From Erodium maritimum (Eukaryota; Streptophyta; Magnoliopsida; Geraniales; Geraniaceae): 64,000 nt of DNA. Of this stretch, positions 46,620 to 59,919 are shown piece after piece. The stretch is from contig OY997593.1 of the NCBI GenBank assembly GCA_963921825.1, positions 51,444,039 to 51,508,038 of the forward strand, in the 5' to 3' direction. Below the pieces are notes generated by a model that was not told the DNA's origin, did not search any database, and was given only the letters and a program-made list of their open reading frames with translations. A program made the translations under genes and the position numbers. The stretch's first letter is position 1, and each line of letters begins with the position of its first letter.

Positions 46620-49600
46620 AAATGTTGACTTTTCCAACGAAAAGTCAACATTTCCCAAATTGATAAGAAAGTTGCCCTGATCAGAAAATTGATCAGAAAG
46701 CAGCTAGGGGTGAGCGTTCGCTCACCACCACGGATAACAGACTGACTACGGCATAATTAGCAGGTAATGCCGGTAACACCAACAATAAACTCAACACCGG
46801 GGAACACTATCTCCAACCAAAGTACTCCGACTGACACACGCCCACTGTTACCTTCCTTGACCAACTCAACACTCTGACATGTAAAGTAGACCCGACACAA
46901 CGATCACGACCTCTTCCAAGAACACAAAGACCACCACGCAACACCCAAGATCACAAAGGATCGCACACCAAACAAGATCGCAAAGGATCGCATACCAGCT
47001 GCTTAGTAACCTCCCTCAATCACGCGCTTTGCCGAACCACTCAGGCCAGGCGGTCGACCTGTATCAGTAACCTCTCTCTCTCACGCGCTTCCCCGACACA
47101 AAGTCCGGCCAGGCGGTCGACCTGTCACACTCACAACCACGAACCACACACGCGTGGCCAGGGCCCCTTTACTGACGGGCGGGCCCCGTACCCCGTCTTA
47201 ACGTGTAGACGCGTGTGATCGAGGACCCCCGTTTCATGAAGCGGGCCCACAACCTCAGGTGACCACAATCACAATCACAAACAAAATTCAACAACAGCAA
47301 CAACACAAGTTCAGGACTCCACAGGCACTCATGGCCACCCAAGAAACCAACCATAAAACACGGACTCAACAACCCCACAGGCACTCACGGCCTCCCAAGA
47401 TACACCAACAGTAACTCACGGGCTCAACAACCCCACGGGCACTCACGGCCACTCAAAACCACCAATAGTAACTCACGGGCTCAACAACCCCACAGGCACT
47501 CACGACCTCTCAAAACCACCAGCAGTGACTCACGGGCTCAACAACCCCACGAGCACTCACGGCCACTCGAAACGACCCACAGTAACTCACGGGCTCAACA
47601 GCCCCACAGGCAGTCACGACCTCCCAAGACACACCAACAGTAAAGACATGGGTTCAACAACCCCACGGGCACTCACGACCTCCCAAGACACACCAACAGT
47701 AACTCACGGGCTCAACAACCCCACGGGCACTCATAGCCACCCAAGACACACCAACGGTAAAGACACGGGTTCAACAACCCCACAGTCACTCATGGCCACC
47801 CAAGACACCAACAGTAAAACACGGGCTCTCATGGCCACCCAAGACACAACAGTAAAACACGGGCTCTCATGGTCACCCAAGACACGAAAATACACAAACA
47901 TCCTCCGACATAATCAATGCCTCCAATAGTCCTAATATCAACAGTTTCACAATCAACCTCCGGGCATGGTCATATGCCTCCAGTACTCCTAATATCGATA
48001 AGTTCGCAATCAACCTCCGGGCATGGTCATATGCCTCTAGTAATTCTAACATCGATAAGTTCTCTACTCCTACGACACTACTAAGTGTCACATGCTTTTC
48101 TAATATTCTTTACGTTCCCGTATCATGCCTTTCTAATATTCGATAAACCTACTTAACCCACGACACCCGGTGTCACATGCAATTCTACTGTTAACTTTCC
48201 CCAGTCAGGGACGAGATCCGGCTACTTTTCCCTAACTCGTATATGTTCTCCAAAAGTTAACCAACAAGCTCCGGCGTGATCTCAGTGACTCGCCTAGCTT
48301 TCCTTTCCCTCGGTCTGCAGCACGATCTAAAAGAACACAATTTTAAACGCTTTTAAGCTTGCAGGCATAATGCTGAATTTTAATAAACCTGACGCCCAAA
48401 AGTAACCCTTAAATTGGAATTAACCATTTATCCTTAACCGAATCGAAAATTGGAATTAAATTGGAAAAGTTGTAATTAACGGGTTTTAGAAACTTCAAAC
48501 GTTAATCAATTGACTCGGAAGTCAGAATTCGATTCCGTCAAGTACATTGGGTTCCTTGAACTATTCTAAGACTGTAGAAACGAAAACGGGGGCTTTTGGA
48601 GCCCCGGAAGGCAATTTACAAAACCCGGGCAGATTCGCCATGTCGGGAGAATCGGGCCTTTACGGGTCCTTTATCGACAATGTCGAGTAATTGGGAAGTT
48701 TGGGAGTGATCGACATTGTCGTGGTTACGTTTGGGCGTCAAGTTTATTGAATTTCGGTTTATTCGTACTAGTTTAAAAGTGCCTTAAATTTGTGTTCTTT
48801 TAGATCGTGCTGCGGACCGAGGCAAAGGGAAGCTCGGCGAGTGACTGGGATCACATCGAGGTTCAGTGGAGCGCTTTTGGAGTTATATACGAGGTAGGGA
48901 AAAGTAGCCGGATCTCGGCCCTGACTAGGGAAAGTTAACTGTAGAAATGCATGTGGCACTGGGGTGTCGTGGGTTATTTAGGTTATCGAATATTAGAAAA
49001 GCATGTTACGGGTACTTATTAATTATTGGAAAGGCATGTGACACTTAGTAGTGTCGTAGGAGCAGAGAACTTAGCGATATTAGAATTACTGGAGGCATAT
49101 GACCATGCCCGGAGGTTGTTTGTGAAACTAGTGATCTTAGGACTGTTGGATGCATCGATTATGCCGGAGGTTGTTGTGTTATTTATTGTTGAGTTTGGGT
49201 GGCCTTGAGAGCCCGTGTTATTTATTGTTGAGTTTGGGTGGCCTTAAGAGCCCGTGTTATTTATTGTTGACTTTGGGTGGCCTTGAGAGCCCGTGTTATT
49301 TATTGTTGAGTTTGGGTAGCCTTGAGAGCCCGTGTTATTTAATGTTGAGTTTTGAGTGGTCTTAAGAGCCCGCGTTATTTGTTGTTGAGTTTTGGGTGGC
49401 CTTGAGAGCCCGTGTTACTATTGCTGAGTCTTGGGTGGCCATGAGAGTCCGTGTTGTTGTTTTGGTGTTTTGGGTGGCCGTGAGTGCCCGTGGTGTTGTG
49501 AACCCGTACTTTACCGTTGGTGTCTTGGGTGAACATGAGGGCCTGTAGGGTTGTTGAACCCGTGTTTTGTTGTTGGTGTCTTGGTGGCCTTGAGTGTCTG

Positions 49601-52412
49601 TGGAGTTGAGACTGGTGTCGTTACTGTCTGTTGAACTTTGTTTGTGATTGTGTTTGGTTACTTGGTCTTGGTGGAGGTTGTTGGTGTAGCTAGCCTCCCG
49701 ACTGGGATCGGGAGAAGCGGAGAGGTTGTGGGCTAGCTCCTCGACTGGGATCGGGGGAAGTTGTGAGACAGGTCGACCGCCTGGCCCGACTGGGATCGGA
49801 AAGGGCGAGGGACAGAGAGGTTACTGAGACAGGTCGACCGCCTGGCCCGACTGAGATCGGAAAGGGCGAGAGACAGAGATTGGTTACTGAGCAGCTGGTT
49901 TGCGATCCTTTGTGATCTTGTTTGGTATTGTGTGGTTGTCAGTCGTGTCTTTGGAGGAGGTCGTCAATCGTAGTGTGGGGTCTACATCACGTGTCCGAGT
50001 GTTGAGTCCGTTGAGGAAAGTATGTTGGTCGTGTGCGTGTCTTTTGAGTCGTTGTTGGTGTCACCGACTTTGTCTGCTAAGTATGCCGTAGTCAGTCTGT
50101 TATCTGTGGTGGTGAGCGAACGCTCACCCCTAGCTGCTTTTCCTACAGGTACCGTTCGCAGGCTGGACTAGGTGAGCTTCTGAACTTGAAGAGCTTGAAG
50201 CGGGTTTCTGGCTGTTTTTGAGTCTAGTGACGTGTACCTCGTTTTTTGTCCAACTGTTGGGACTTATTTTGAGATGTAAATAATATTATTATTTTGTGGA
50301 ACTAAACTGGCTTTTTAAGTGATTTAGTGAAAACATGTTTCAAGTATTGTAACTTTTTAAACGTTCGCGTCCTTAGTTCAGTTCGCTGAAATTGGGGCAT
50401 GACACACACAAACAGTAAAGACACGGGTTCAACAACCCCACGGGCACTCACGGCCTCCGAAGACACACCAACAGTAACTCACGGGCTCAACAACCCCACG
50501 GGCACTCATGGCCACCCAAGACACACCAACAGTAAAGACACGGGTTCAACAACCCCACAGTCACTCATGGCCACCCAAGACACCAACAGTAAAACACGGG
50601 CTCTCATGGCCTCCCAAGACACAACAGTAAAACACGGGCTCTCATGGCCACCCAAGACACGAAAATACACAAACAACCTCCGACATAATCAATGCCTCCA
50701 ACAGTCCTAATATCAACAGTTTCACAATCAACCTCCAGGCATGGTCATATGCCTCCAGTACTCCTAATATCGATAAGTTCGCAATCAACCTCCGGGCATG
50801 GTCATATGCCTCCAGTAATTCTAACATCGATAAGTTCTCTGCTCCTACGACACTACTAAGTGTCACATGCTTTTCTAATATTCGTTACGTTCCCGTATCA
50901 TGTCTTTCTAATATTCGATAAACCTACTTAACCCACGACACCCCGGTGTCACATGCAATTCTACTGTTAACTTTCCCCAGCCAGGGCCGAGATCCGACTA
51001 CTTTTCCCTACCTCGTATATGTTCTCCAAAAGTTAACCAACAAGCTCCGGCGTGATCTCAGTCACTCGCCTAGCTTTCCTTTCCCTCGGTCTGCAGCACG
51101 ATCTAAAAGAACACAATTTTAAACGCTTTTAAGCTTGTAGGCATAATGCTGAATTTTAATAAACCTGACGCGCAAAAGTAACCCCGACAATGTCGATCAC
51201 TCCCAAACTCCCCAATTACTCGACATTGTCGATAATGGACCCGGAAAAGCCCGATTCGACCGACATGGCGAATCTGCCCGGGTTTTTGAAACGCCCTTCC
51301 GGGGCTCCGAAAATTCCCGTTTTCGTTTTTACGGTCTTAGAATAATTCAAGGGTTCCTAGGCACTCGACGGAATCGAATTCCGACTTCCGAGTCATTTAA
51401 TTAACGTTTAAAGTTTCTAAAACCCGTCAATTACAACTTTCACAATTTAATTCCAAATTTCGATCCGGGTGTGGATTAACTACTTGGGGATCGTCCTAAA
51501 CCACCCGAACACGAAAACCCGATACTCGGGCACGTGGGCCCCACCCGTCCACAATTAGGAAAATTTCCTTTTCGCCCCAAAACGTTCCTAACGAACCCCA
51601 AACCTCAACTCATCCAATTTCAACCCATTTCAAACCAAACCCTAACTTTTAAACTTAGCAAAACGAGAATCGATTAGGTGCTCACCGTAGAGAAAGTCGA
51701 TGTGAGCTCGATTCCTTTAGCTTTGAGACGATCCAACGGTTCGATGCTCGTGAATAGTGGTAAGACCCCAACACCCCATTCTCTTTTCTCTCCTTCTTCT
51801 ATCTCCCTTTCTCTCTCTAAAAGCCAATTTCTCTCTTCTTTTTTGAAATGGACGTGTAAGCCATATCTTCTTTCCCTTTTGTTTTATTTTAAAAAAAACA
51901 AACTAATACTTAATTACAAATTAACACCTAAAGTAGTCTTCCTTGTCTTGTCCCACACCTAACACCACCACTTGCTTGACAAGTGGCAAGGTGGGTCCCT
52001 CACCTTTTTCTTGAATTATCTCCTAGATATTTTCCAATCAGATTCGCGAAATTCGGACGTTTCAGGCCCCGAACGGGCACTTTTTCCAAGAAATTACGAA
52101 ACTTCACGGGCCACTAGGATACGGCTCAACTAAGACCGCTGTGATGACGGCTAAGCTTTTTGGATCCAAAACGGTCCTCGAATGGACCAAAACGTCGCTC
52201 GGTTGACTTTCCAACGAAAAGTCAACATTTCCCTAATTGGTCAGAAAGTTGCCCTGAGTCCCCTGGAACTCACTTTGGTCGATATCAAGGTCAAATTACG
52301 TCCGGTATGACACTCAGAGTCAATTTTAGGTTTAATTAAGTGCTTGACCAAATTTTTTAAATTTTCCTGTTTTTCGCAGGTTTGACTGGCGTTGACCGGG
52401 AGTGGTTATTAC
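46620..52412. mobile_element. Rearranged LTR insertion: three pieces forming an inverted repeat
   Basis: Piece 1 (46620-48404) is minus-orientation LTR. It begins with ~60 bases from the far end of the LTR, joined through a filler (TCAGAAAATTGATCAGAAA) to the part starting at the 18-base hairpin. Piece 2 (about 48405-50404) is plus-orientation LTR, from mid-LTR to its GGGGCATGACA end. Piece 3 (50405-52412) is minus-orientation LTR, from the minisatellite to GGTTATTACA. Pieces 1 and 2 are inverted copies over ~1.7 kb. Pieces 1 and 3 share a direct ~0.8 kb duplication (47629-48404 and 50404-51184). No target duplication fits. It interrupts the coding repeat of the Ulp1-like gene. Confidence 0.8.
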
Positions 52413-54149
52413 AGTTTGACTGGGAAAAAAAATCCCGAAGATGCCATGCCTGACACACAAAGTGTGTTGCTGTCACAAGACTCATGGTTTAATCTACCCG
52501 GGGTTATCGAGACCATTGAAAAATTGATTGAAGCGGCAACACGCGTTGGGGAAGGGTACAAAGGAGGAGAGAAGCCACCTGCTCGTGCCGTTACTCCACC
52601 ATCGTTTAGACTTCTTTCACCATCCCAAAAATCGCCTGCCAATGTTCTTTCACCATGCCCTGCTGGATCCACTACATTGTCAAGCCCTAAATGCGATAAT
52701 GTGGTTCGGAAATTGTTCGCAAGTAATGATGCAGCCCCTGTGGATAATATTGTTGCAGAACAAACAGAGCCAGAAAAGAATAACAGTGTTGGCGATGAGT
52801 TTGACGCTATTTTTGTTGCTTATGGTATTGGGAAGGAAGCTTGTGACATGGTTGTTGATAATCCAATCGCGGAATGTGAAGCTCCCGATGTTGTTAACAA
52901 AGATGATTGTTGGGCTCTTGTAGTGGAATCAGACCCACTTACTATAGAAGGCAGTCAAGGAAATGTCAACGGGTCTGCGTCTGTCAATGACTTTTGTCAG
53001 ACACTTCAAGAGCAACCCGAGCCACTCAATATGATTGTTGTCGAAAAAAATGTCAACAATGATCCACCTGTTAATCAAGCTTGCAAGACTCAACCCCCGC
53101 CACTTGTTACTGCACGGGTTGACCAAAATATCAATTGTGCTATTGGTGGGAAAGTGGTCCCTGAGGCAGTTGACCAGAATCCTGAACTTGCAATGGCAAG
53201 ATTTCGTGAATCCATAGTCCAACGCCCTGTTGGCATACCTCTTCCTGATAAAAAAGGGCCCGTGCATCCTCCTAAGAAGTCGACTGATGGTGTTGGTCAT
53301 GTGGAGTCTGGCTCAGTTATTAACGCACCGAAGAAGAGAGGTCTCGCTCGTGCACCCGGTAAGAAAAGCTCCGTTGCTGTCCCCGAGAAGAAATTACCCC
53401 GTACTGTTGCAGCAAAAAAAGCTCAATGTGCTGTTAAGAAAAATCCCGTTGTTGTTAAGAAATGTGCTGCAAGTAGTGATAGTTTTACGTCAATTGGGTG
53501 TAGCAAAGCATCTTTATTAATGAAAACCCCAGTCAAACAACCTCCACCTCGTTTGATTGCACCGTCTAAATTTTCTGTGTTCTCCGTATGTTGATCGTCA
53601 AACAGATTATTGGTCCGATCTTCTGGAGGTTGACGATTATGTTGCTGATTGGGTGCTGAGCATAAACAAAAAGGAGGATTGGTAAGTAAAATATGTTTTC
53701 CCCTTATTTTGTTTTTATATTTTATTTTTGCAAATACAGTAAATAGGCTTTTTCTCTCTATGAATGCATGGCTTTTATGTTTGAGTGCTCTGAAAATTAT
53801 ATTACCAAGGGGGGCTTTAATTCTTTCAAAAAGGATGCATGGATTGAAGTGGAAACCATTAATGGGTGGTGTCACTATCTGAATCATCTGGAAACTATCA
53901 AGAGTGATTGATCACCTAACCGGTTCTTCTTTTCAGCTTCTCTTAGTGTAAGCATAGTTTGCGCATTTTTTTGGTTGATTGCGTTTATAGTTTGAATTAC
54001 TTTATTGTGTTTTGTTATTTATATGTTTATTTTGTCGGCTTCGATTGCTGAACATAAAAAAGATGTAGCTTTTGACGAAATTTTCAAGATTGAAACTAAG
54101 GAGTTCCCTTCTTTTTCATGGAGGAAGTTGGACTTGGTAAGTATAATAC

Positions 54150-54430
54150 ATGGTTGATTTTAGAATATTCAATATGTTGGTTGCGGTTAAGGTTTGTATG
54201 TTTTGCGTCTATACGCACTCTTGCTTGAGAAATAACGTTTACCTGTTTGAGACACGCAATATCTGGTTTGAGGTTATGGATTTTCTTGTTTGTGAATATA
54301 CTCTATCAAGTTTGCGGATAATAAATACATGTTTTGCGGATATGCGCACCCGGGTTTGAGAAACAGTTTCCCTGGGTTGCTGATAATGAAAATGTAGTTT
54401 GCTGATAGTGAATATGTGTTTTGCTGATAT
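54150..54430 (+). repeat. TTTGCGGATA motif tract (intron of the Ulp1-like gene)
   Basis: Irregular repetition of TTTGCGGATA, TTTTGCTGATA, GGTTTGAGAAA and TTTGTGAATA at ~25-40 base spacing. The tract fills most of the intron 54137-54508. Confidence 0.75.
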
Positions 54431-55209
54431 AGTAGTGAATGGTTGTATTATATAAACCAATTTATCCATTATATTAATATGCTGATGGATTTTATATATT
54501 TTCTACAGGTTTTCATAGTTACTTTTAAGAGAAATCACTACACACTCTTATGCATCGACATGAAGAACGGAAATTCAGATATTATTGACAATGTGAAAGG
54601 AACGGTTGATGACGATATTCGTTATGAAAAAAATTCACTATACATTGGTACGTATTCTTTTCTCATTGAGTATGTGTTTGATTACTGTCTATCTATTCAT
54701 TTCTGTTTTTATTTATTTTTCTTTGGTGTTTTTGTGTTGCGTAGAGGTCTAAAATTTGCAAGGTCATATAAAAAACTGATAAAGCTCTAGCTCAGAAAAT
54801 TTTCAAAGGTAAGATTGATCGGTTCCATGTACCATGGGAATCTAACGACAATCATATGGATTGTGGGGTGTATGCTATGTGGCACATGGAATTGTATCTT
54901 GGCAATGGGAATTGGGCAGGAGAATTGGCCGTTAATGATGTAAGTTAAACCAACATTATTTCTTTGTCAGTATATAGCGATGAGTATAGATTTGATCTTT
55001 AAATTTTGATTTTGTAGGCTGCACAAATCAATTATTGAGGAAAAGATTCCTCTTTAAGTTGGTCACATTTGAGAAGAACAGCCTGTGGCTAGGAATTGAG
55101 GAGAATATCAAAGATTATTTCAAAAAGAAGAAGGCCACATTCAAATTTATTGTCAAGTATAAAGCCTTATTACCATGTGAACGTTATCAAGCTTAGAGAA
55201 TTACTCTTT

Positions 55210-55912
55210 TTGATTACTGGTGTTTGTTTTCGGAAACGACAATTTTTTTTGTTTGAGAATTTATGATATATTGTTTGAGAATAATCTGTGTACTATTTTC
55301 AGAGTTTATAAGATCTTTTGTTTCTGAATATGGTGTATTTTAGGATAAACAAGTTGTTGGTTGAGGTTATGTGTTTTCAGTTTTGCGAATGTATAGTGTC
55401 TAGTTTGCGGGTACTATTTTTCTGTTTTGCGAAGAGGCAATCCTTGGTTTGCGAAACTGGGGTTCCTCTGTTGGTTGAGGTAATGTGTTTTCTGTTTTGC
55501 GAATATATAGTGTCTAGTTTGCGTGTACTATTTTTCTGTTTTGCGAATAGTTAATCCTTGGTTTGAGAAACTGGTTTCCTTGTTGGTTGAGGTCATGTGT
55601 TTACTGTTTTGCGAATATATAGTGTCTAGTTTGCGGAACTATTTTTCTGTTTTGCGAATAGTCAATCCTTGGTTTGAGAAAGTGGGTTTCCTTGTTTCAG
55701 ATTATGCAATATGTATATATGTAACGTGGTTTGCGGAATAACGTTTACATATTTGAGATATGCAATGTTTGGGGTTGAGGTTTTGGATTGTCTTGTACGA
55801 AGAATACACTGTAGTTCTGTTTGATTTAACAATGATAAGATATGCCTTAATATGTTAGTAACTTCAATAATTTTTGTTTTGAGAATAACCATGTCTTGGT
55901 TAACGAATATAA
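55210..55912 (+). repeat. TTTGCGGATA/TTTGCGAATA motif tract downstream of the Ulp1-like gene
   Basis: Larger blocks of ~115 bases repeat about three times (GGTTGAGGT.ATGTGTTTTC, TTTTGCGAATATATAGTGTC, TAGTTTGCGG.ACTATTTTTC) at about 55360, 55470 and 55585, followed by looser copies. This is the 3' flank of the gene up to the solo LTR at 55918. Confidence 0.8.
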
Positions 55913-58900
55913 CCATATGTCACGCCCCAATTTCAGGAAACCGAACTCGAGACGCGAACGTTTTAAAAACAATAAAACAATGAAACCTGTTTTAGATAAA
56001 CACTTTAAAATCTCCATTTAATTAAACAAAATAATATTTACAACTTAAAAACACGTCCCAACAAGTGGACAAAAGTAGGTACCCATCACTAGACTCAAAA
56101 ACAACCCGGACTCCGCTCCTAGCTCCACAAGCTTCGAGAGCTCACCTAGTCCGTCTTGTGATCAGTACCTGTAGGAAAAGCAGCTAGGGGTGAGCGTTCG
56201 CTCACCACCACGGATAACAGACTGACTACGGCATAATTAGCAGACAAAGCCGGTAACACCAACAGCAAACTCAACTCCGGGGATCACTGTCCCCAACTCA
56301 AGTACTCTGACTGACAAACACCCACGGTGACCTTCCTTGAACGACTCAACGCTCAAACTTGTAAGTAGACCGACACAACAATGACGACCTCTTCCAAGGA
56401 CTCAAAAGAAACTACGCAACACCAAACAAGATCACAAAGGATCGCACACCAAACAAGATCACAAAGGATCGCAAACCAGCTGTTCAGTAACCAATTCTGT
56501 CTCTCGCCCTTTCCAATCCCAGTCGGTCCAGGCGATCGACCTGTCTTACAAATTCTCTGTCCTTCGCTCATTCCAACACAAAGTCGGTCCAGGCAGTCGA
56601 CCTGTCTTACAACTTCTCTGTCCCTCGCTCTTTCCAACACAAAGTCGGTCCAGGCAGTCGACCTGTCTTACAACTTCTGTGTCCCTCGCTCTTTCCAACA
56701 CAAAGTCGGTCCAGGCAGTCGACCTGTCTTACAACTTCTCTGTCCCTCGCTCTTTCCGATCCCAGTCGGTCCAGGCAGTCGACCTGTCTCAGTAACCTCT
56801 CTCACTCAGGTAACCACAATCACAATCACAAGCAAGTTCAACAAACAGCAACAACACAGGTTCAGCACTCCACAGGCACTCATGGCCACCCACGACACCA
56901 ACCACAAAACATGGACTCAACAGCCCCACGAGCACTCACGGCCTCCCAAGACACGCCAACGAGAAAGACACGGGTTCAACAACCCCACAGGCACTCACGG
57001 CCTCCCAAGACACACCAACAGTAAGGACACATGTTCAACAACCCCCCGGGCACACACGGCCTTCCCAGACACCAACAGTCAAACACGGGCCCTCATCGCC
57101 ACCCAAGACTCAACAGTCAAACACGGGCTCTCATGGCCACCCAAGACACACCAACAGTAACTCACGGCTCAACAACCCCACGGGCACTCACGGCCACTCA
57201 AACTACCAACAGTAAAGACACATGTTCACAACCCCACGGGCACACACGACCACTCAAACTACCAACAGTAAAGACACGGGTTCACAACCCCACGGGCACC
57301 CACGACCACCCAAAACACCAAAGGTAAAGACACGGGTTCGACGACCCCACGGGGACTCATGGCCACCCAAAACTCAACAATAATACACGCTCGCAACTTA
57401 CCGAGACTCTAACTCGTAAGCCAGCCAAAGAATGCTTGCAACCTCCCCCGAGACTCTAACTCGGTCAGGCCAGCCTAAGACACCAACCTTAGTACACGGG
57501 CTCTCATGGCCACCCAAACACAAATAATAACACGGGCTCTCATGGCCACCCAAACACAAATAATAACACGGGCTCTCATGGCCACCCAAGACTCAACAGT
57601 CAAACACGGGCTCTCAAGGCCACCCAAGACTCGACAATAATAACACGGGCTCTCAAGGCCACCCAAGACTCAACAACAATAAAACGGGCTCTCAAGGCCA
57701 CCCAAAACTCAATAATAATAATACGGGCTCTCAAGGCCACCCAAGACTCGACAATAATAACACGGGCTCTCAAGGCCACCCAAGACTCAACAACAATAAA
57801 ACGGGCTCTCAAGGCCACCCAAAACTCAATAATAATAATACAGGCTCTCAAGGCCACCCAAGACTCGACAATAATAACACGGGCTCTCAAGCCAACCCAA
57901 GACTCAACAACAATAAAACGGGCTCTCAAGGCCACCCAAAACTCAATAATAATAATGCACAACGACTTCCAGCATACTCAATGCCTCCAACCGTCCTAAG
58001 ATCACTAGTTTCACAAACAACCTCCGGGCATGGTCATATGCCTCCAGTAATTCTAATATCGCTAAGTTCTCTGCTCCTACGACACTACTAAGTGTCACAT
58101 GTTTTTCCAATAATTACTACGATCCCGTATCATGCTTTTCTAATAATTAAATAAATCTACTCAACCCACGACATCCCGGTGTCACATGCAATTCTACTGT
58201 TAACATTCCCCAGTCAGGGCCGAGATCAGGCTACTTTTCCCTACCTCGTGTGTGTTCTCCAAAAAGCCAACCACGAGCTCCGGTGATGATCTCAGTCACT
58301 CACCCAACTTTCCCTTGCCCCGGTCCGTGGCACGATCTAAAAGAGCATAATTTAAAGGCACTTAACAACTTGCAGGAATAAACTGAAAATCATTAAACTC
58401 GATGCCCAAACTTAACCCCGACAATGTCGATCACTCCCAAACTTCCCGATTACTCGACATTGTCGATAAGGGACCCGTCAAGGCTCGATTCGCCCGATAT
58501 GGCGAATCTGCCCGGGTTTTGTAAATTGCCTTCCGGGCCTCCAAAAGCCCTCGTTTTCGTTTCTACGGTCTTAGAATAGTTCAAGGAACCCAATGCACTT
58601 GACGGAATCGAATTCCGACTTCCGAGTCAATTAATTAACGTTTAAAGTTTCTAAAACCCGTTAATTACAACTTCTCCAATTTAATTCCAATTTTCGATTC
58701 GGTTAAGGATAAAAGGTCCGGGGAACGTTTTAAACCACTCGAACGATAAAACCCGAGCACCCGAGCATGTGGGCCCCACCCGACCGACTTGGCCGTGGGC
58801 CCTAGGGCTCAAATGAGGCTCGGCCACCATGGTGGTAGCCGGCCCTAGCTCCGGCCAGCCACCTCCTATGGTGGCCGGCCACCCCCCATGGTGGCCGGGG

Positions 58901-59751
58901 CTTCTCTCGAGCCCCCGGTCGCCAGAAAACGTTCAACCAAACCTCCAACACCTCTAAAACGTCTCCAATAATTACCCCAACATCAAAACCACCTCAAACT
59001 AATAGTTTTACAAAAACCTAACTTCCAAAATTAATCAAAACGAGAATCGGTTCGGTGTATACCGTAGAGGAGAACGAGGGGAGTGCACTTCCTTCTTGCC
59101 TCGAGACGATCCAAGGGATGGATGAGCGTGAATAGTGGCAAGACCCAAGCTTCTTCTCTCTTTTTCTCTCCTTCCTTCTCTCTTCTTTCTCTTTCTAAAA
59201 CACTAACATTTCCTTTTTTTTTCCCTTTTTTTCTATTAGTGGCCGAACCACCCCCCCCCTTCCTTGTCTTCTCTTATTTCCCCCCCAAAAACCTAACACC
59301 ACCACATATATGATAAGTGTCAAGTGGGTCCCACACCTTTTTGGATCAATATCTAGAAGATATTTTCCAATCAGATTCGCGAAAATCGGACGTTTCGGGC
59401 CCCGAACGGGCACTTTTCCCAAGAAATTACGAAACTTGGCGGGCTACAAGGAAACGGCTCAACTAAGACCGCTACGATGACGGCTAAGCCTTTTGGATCC
59501 AAAACGGTCCTCGAATGGACCAAAACGTCGCTCGGTTGACTTTTCCAGCGAAAAGTCAACATTTCCCAAATTGATCAGAAAGTTGCCCTGAGTCCCCCGG
59601 AACTCACTTTGGTCAAAAACGGGGTCAACTTAAGTCCGGTATGGCACTCGGGGTCATTTTAGGTTCACTTAAGTATCAGTCTTAAATTTTTAAAATTTCC
59701 CTGTTTTTCGCAGGTTTGACTGCGTTGACCGGGAGTGGTTATTACACCATA
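55913..59751 (-). mobile_element. Solo LTR of the Tekay-like family, target duplication CCATA
   Basis: The LTR body 55918-59746 begins TGTCACGCCCCAATTTC and ends GGTTATTACA, with CCATA on both sides (55913-55917 and 59747-59751). It has the hairpin at 56189-56206. At ~3.8 kb it is the longest LTR of this family here because its repeat arrays have grown (56540-56790 and 57480-57960). No internal region is left. The tandem copy of the flanking unit at ~61000 shows the same site without the LTR. Confidence 0.92.
57480..57960. repeat. Expanded 39-45 bp minisatellite in the solo LTR
   Basis: About twelve units of ACGGGCTCTCAAGGCCACCC followed by AAGACTCAACAATAATAA-type spacers. A higher-order pattern of three spacers (with CAACAACAATAA, CAATAATAATAAT and CGACAATAATAA) repeats about three times. 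Confidence 0.85.
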
Positions 59752-59919
59752 CATGTTTGAGAATACAGAACATGTCGTTTGCGAATTAAATATAGGTGAC
59801 TATCACAGTGAAAAGCAGATACTAGTCATACATTCACTGAGAAACCAAGTTTTCAAAAGACAACACAAAAACATCAAATAGGGAAAATATAACTACATCC
59901 TTCATGGGTCGGATGTGCC

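Larger units (their letters stand above)
43128..55196 (+). pseudogene. DUF1985-like plus Ulp1/C48 peptidase gene of a MULE, split and decayed
   Basis: Exon 1 (43128-43176, 17 codons including a split one) joins in frame to exon 2 (43788-44756) across a GT-AG intron. Exon 2 has a basic NLS-like start (RHRKRKQR) and the region usual in plant MULE-borne Ulp1 proteins: IEDIGFGSILQLRAQFLP, VLGIPRGR, FLFSTLMIDFGSSSR. Exon 3 is 45087-45380; exon 4 starts at 45471 and runs into an acidic repeat region. After an inserted block (46620-52412) come a Lys/Pro-rich linker and the C48 catalytic exons: His in RNHYTLLCIDM (54536), Asp in IIDNV (54587) and Cys in DCGVYAMWHMELYLGN (54862). C48 proteases cut SUMO; in MULEs their role is unknown. 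Defects: an extra A at 44645-44652, a frame change near 45540, TAG at 45680, a frame change near 53560, TGA at 53909, TAA at 54769 and a frame change after 55018. It is not expressible as one protein. Confidence 0.8.

Noticed and set aside
46615-52417. Target duplication for the LTR insertion in the Ulp1-like gene
   Set aside because: The right flank GTTTG is not found at the left junction, which begins inside an LTR fragment.
56381-57327. 259-codon plus-strand frame in the solo LTR
   Set aside because: Built from the LTR repeats (QSRSRQSTCLTTSL and HGLPRHTNSKDT); lies wholly within an LTR bounded by CCATA duplications.
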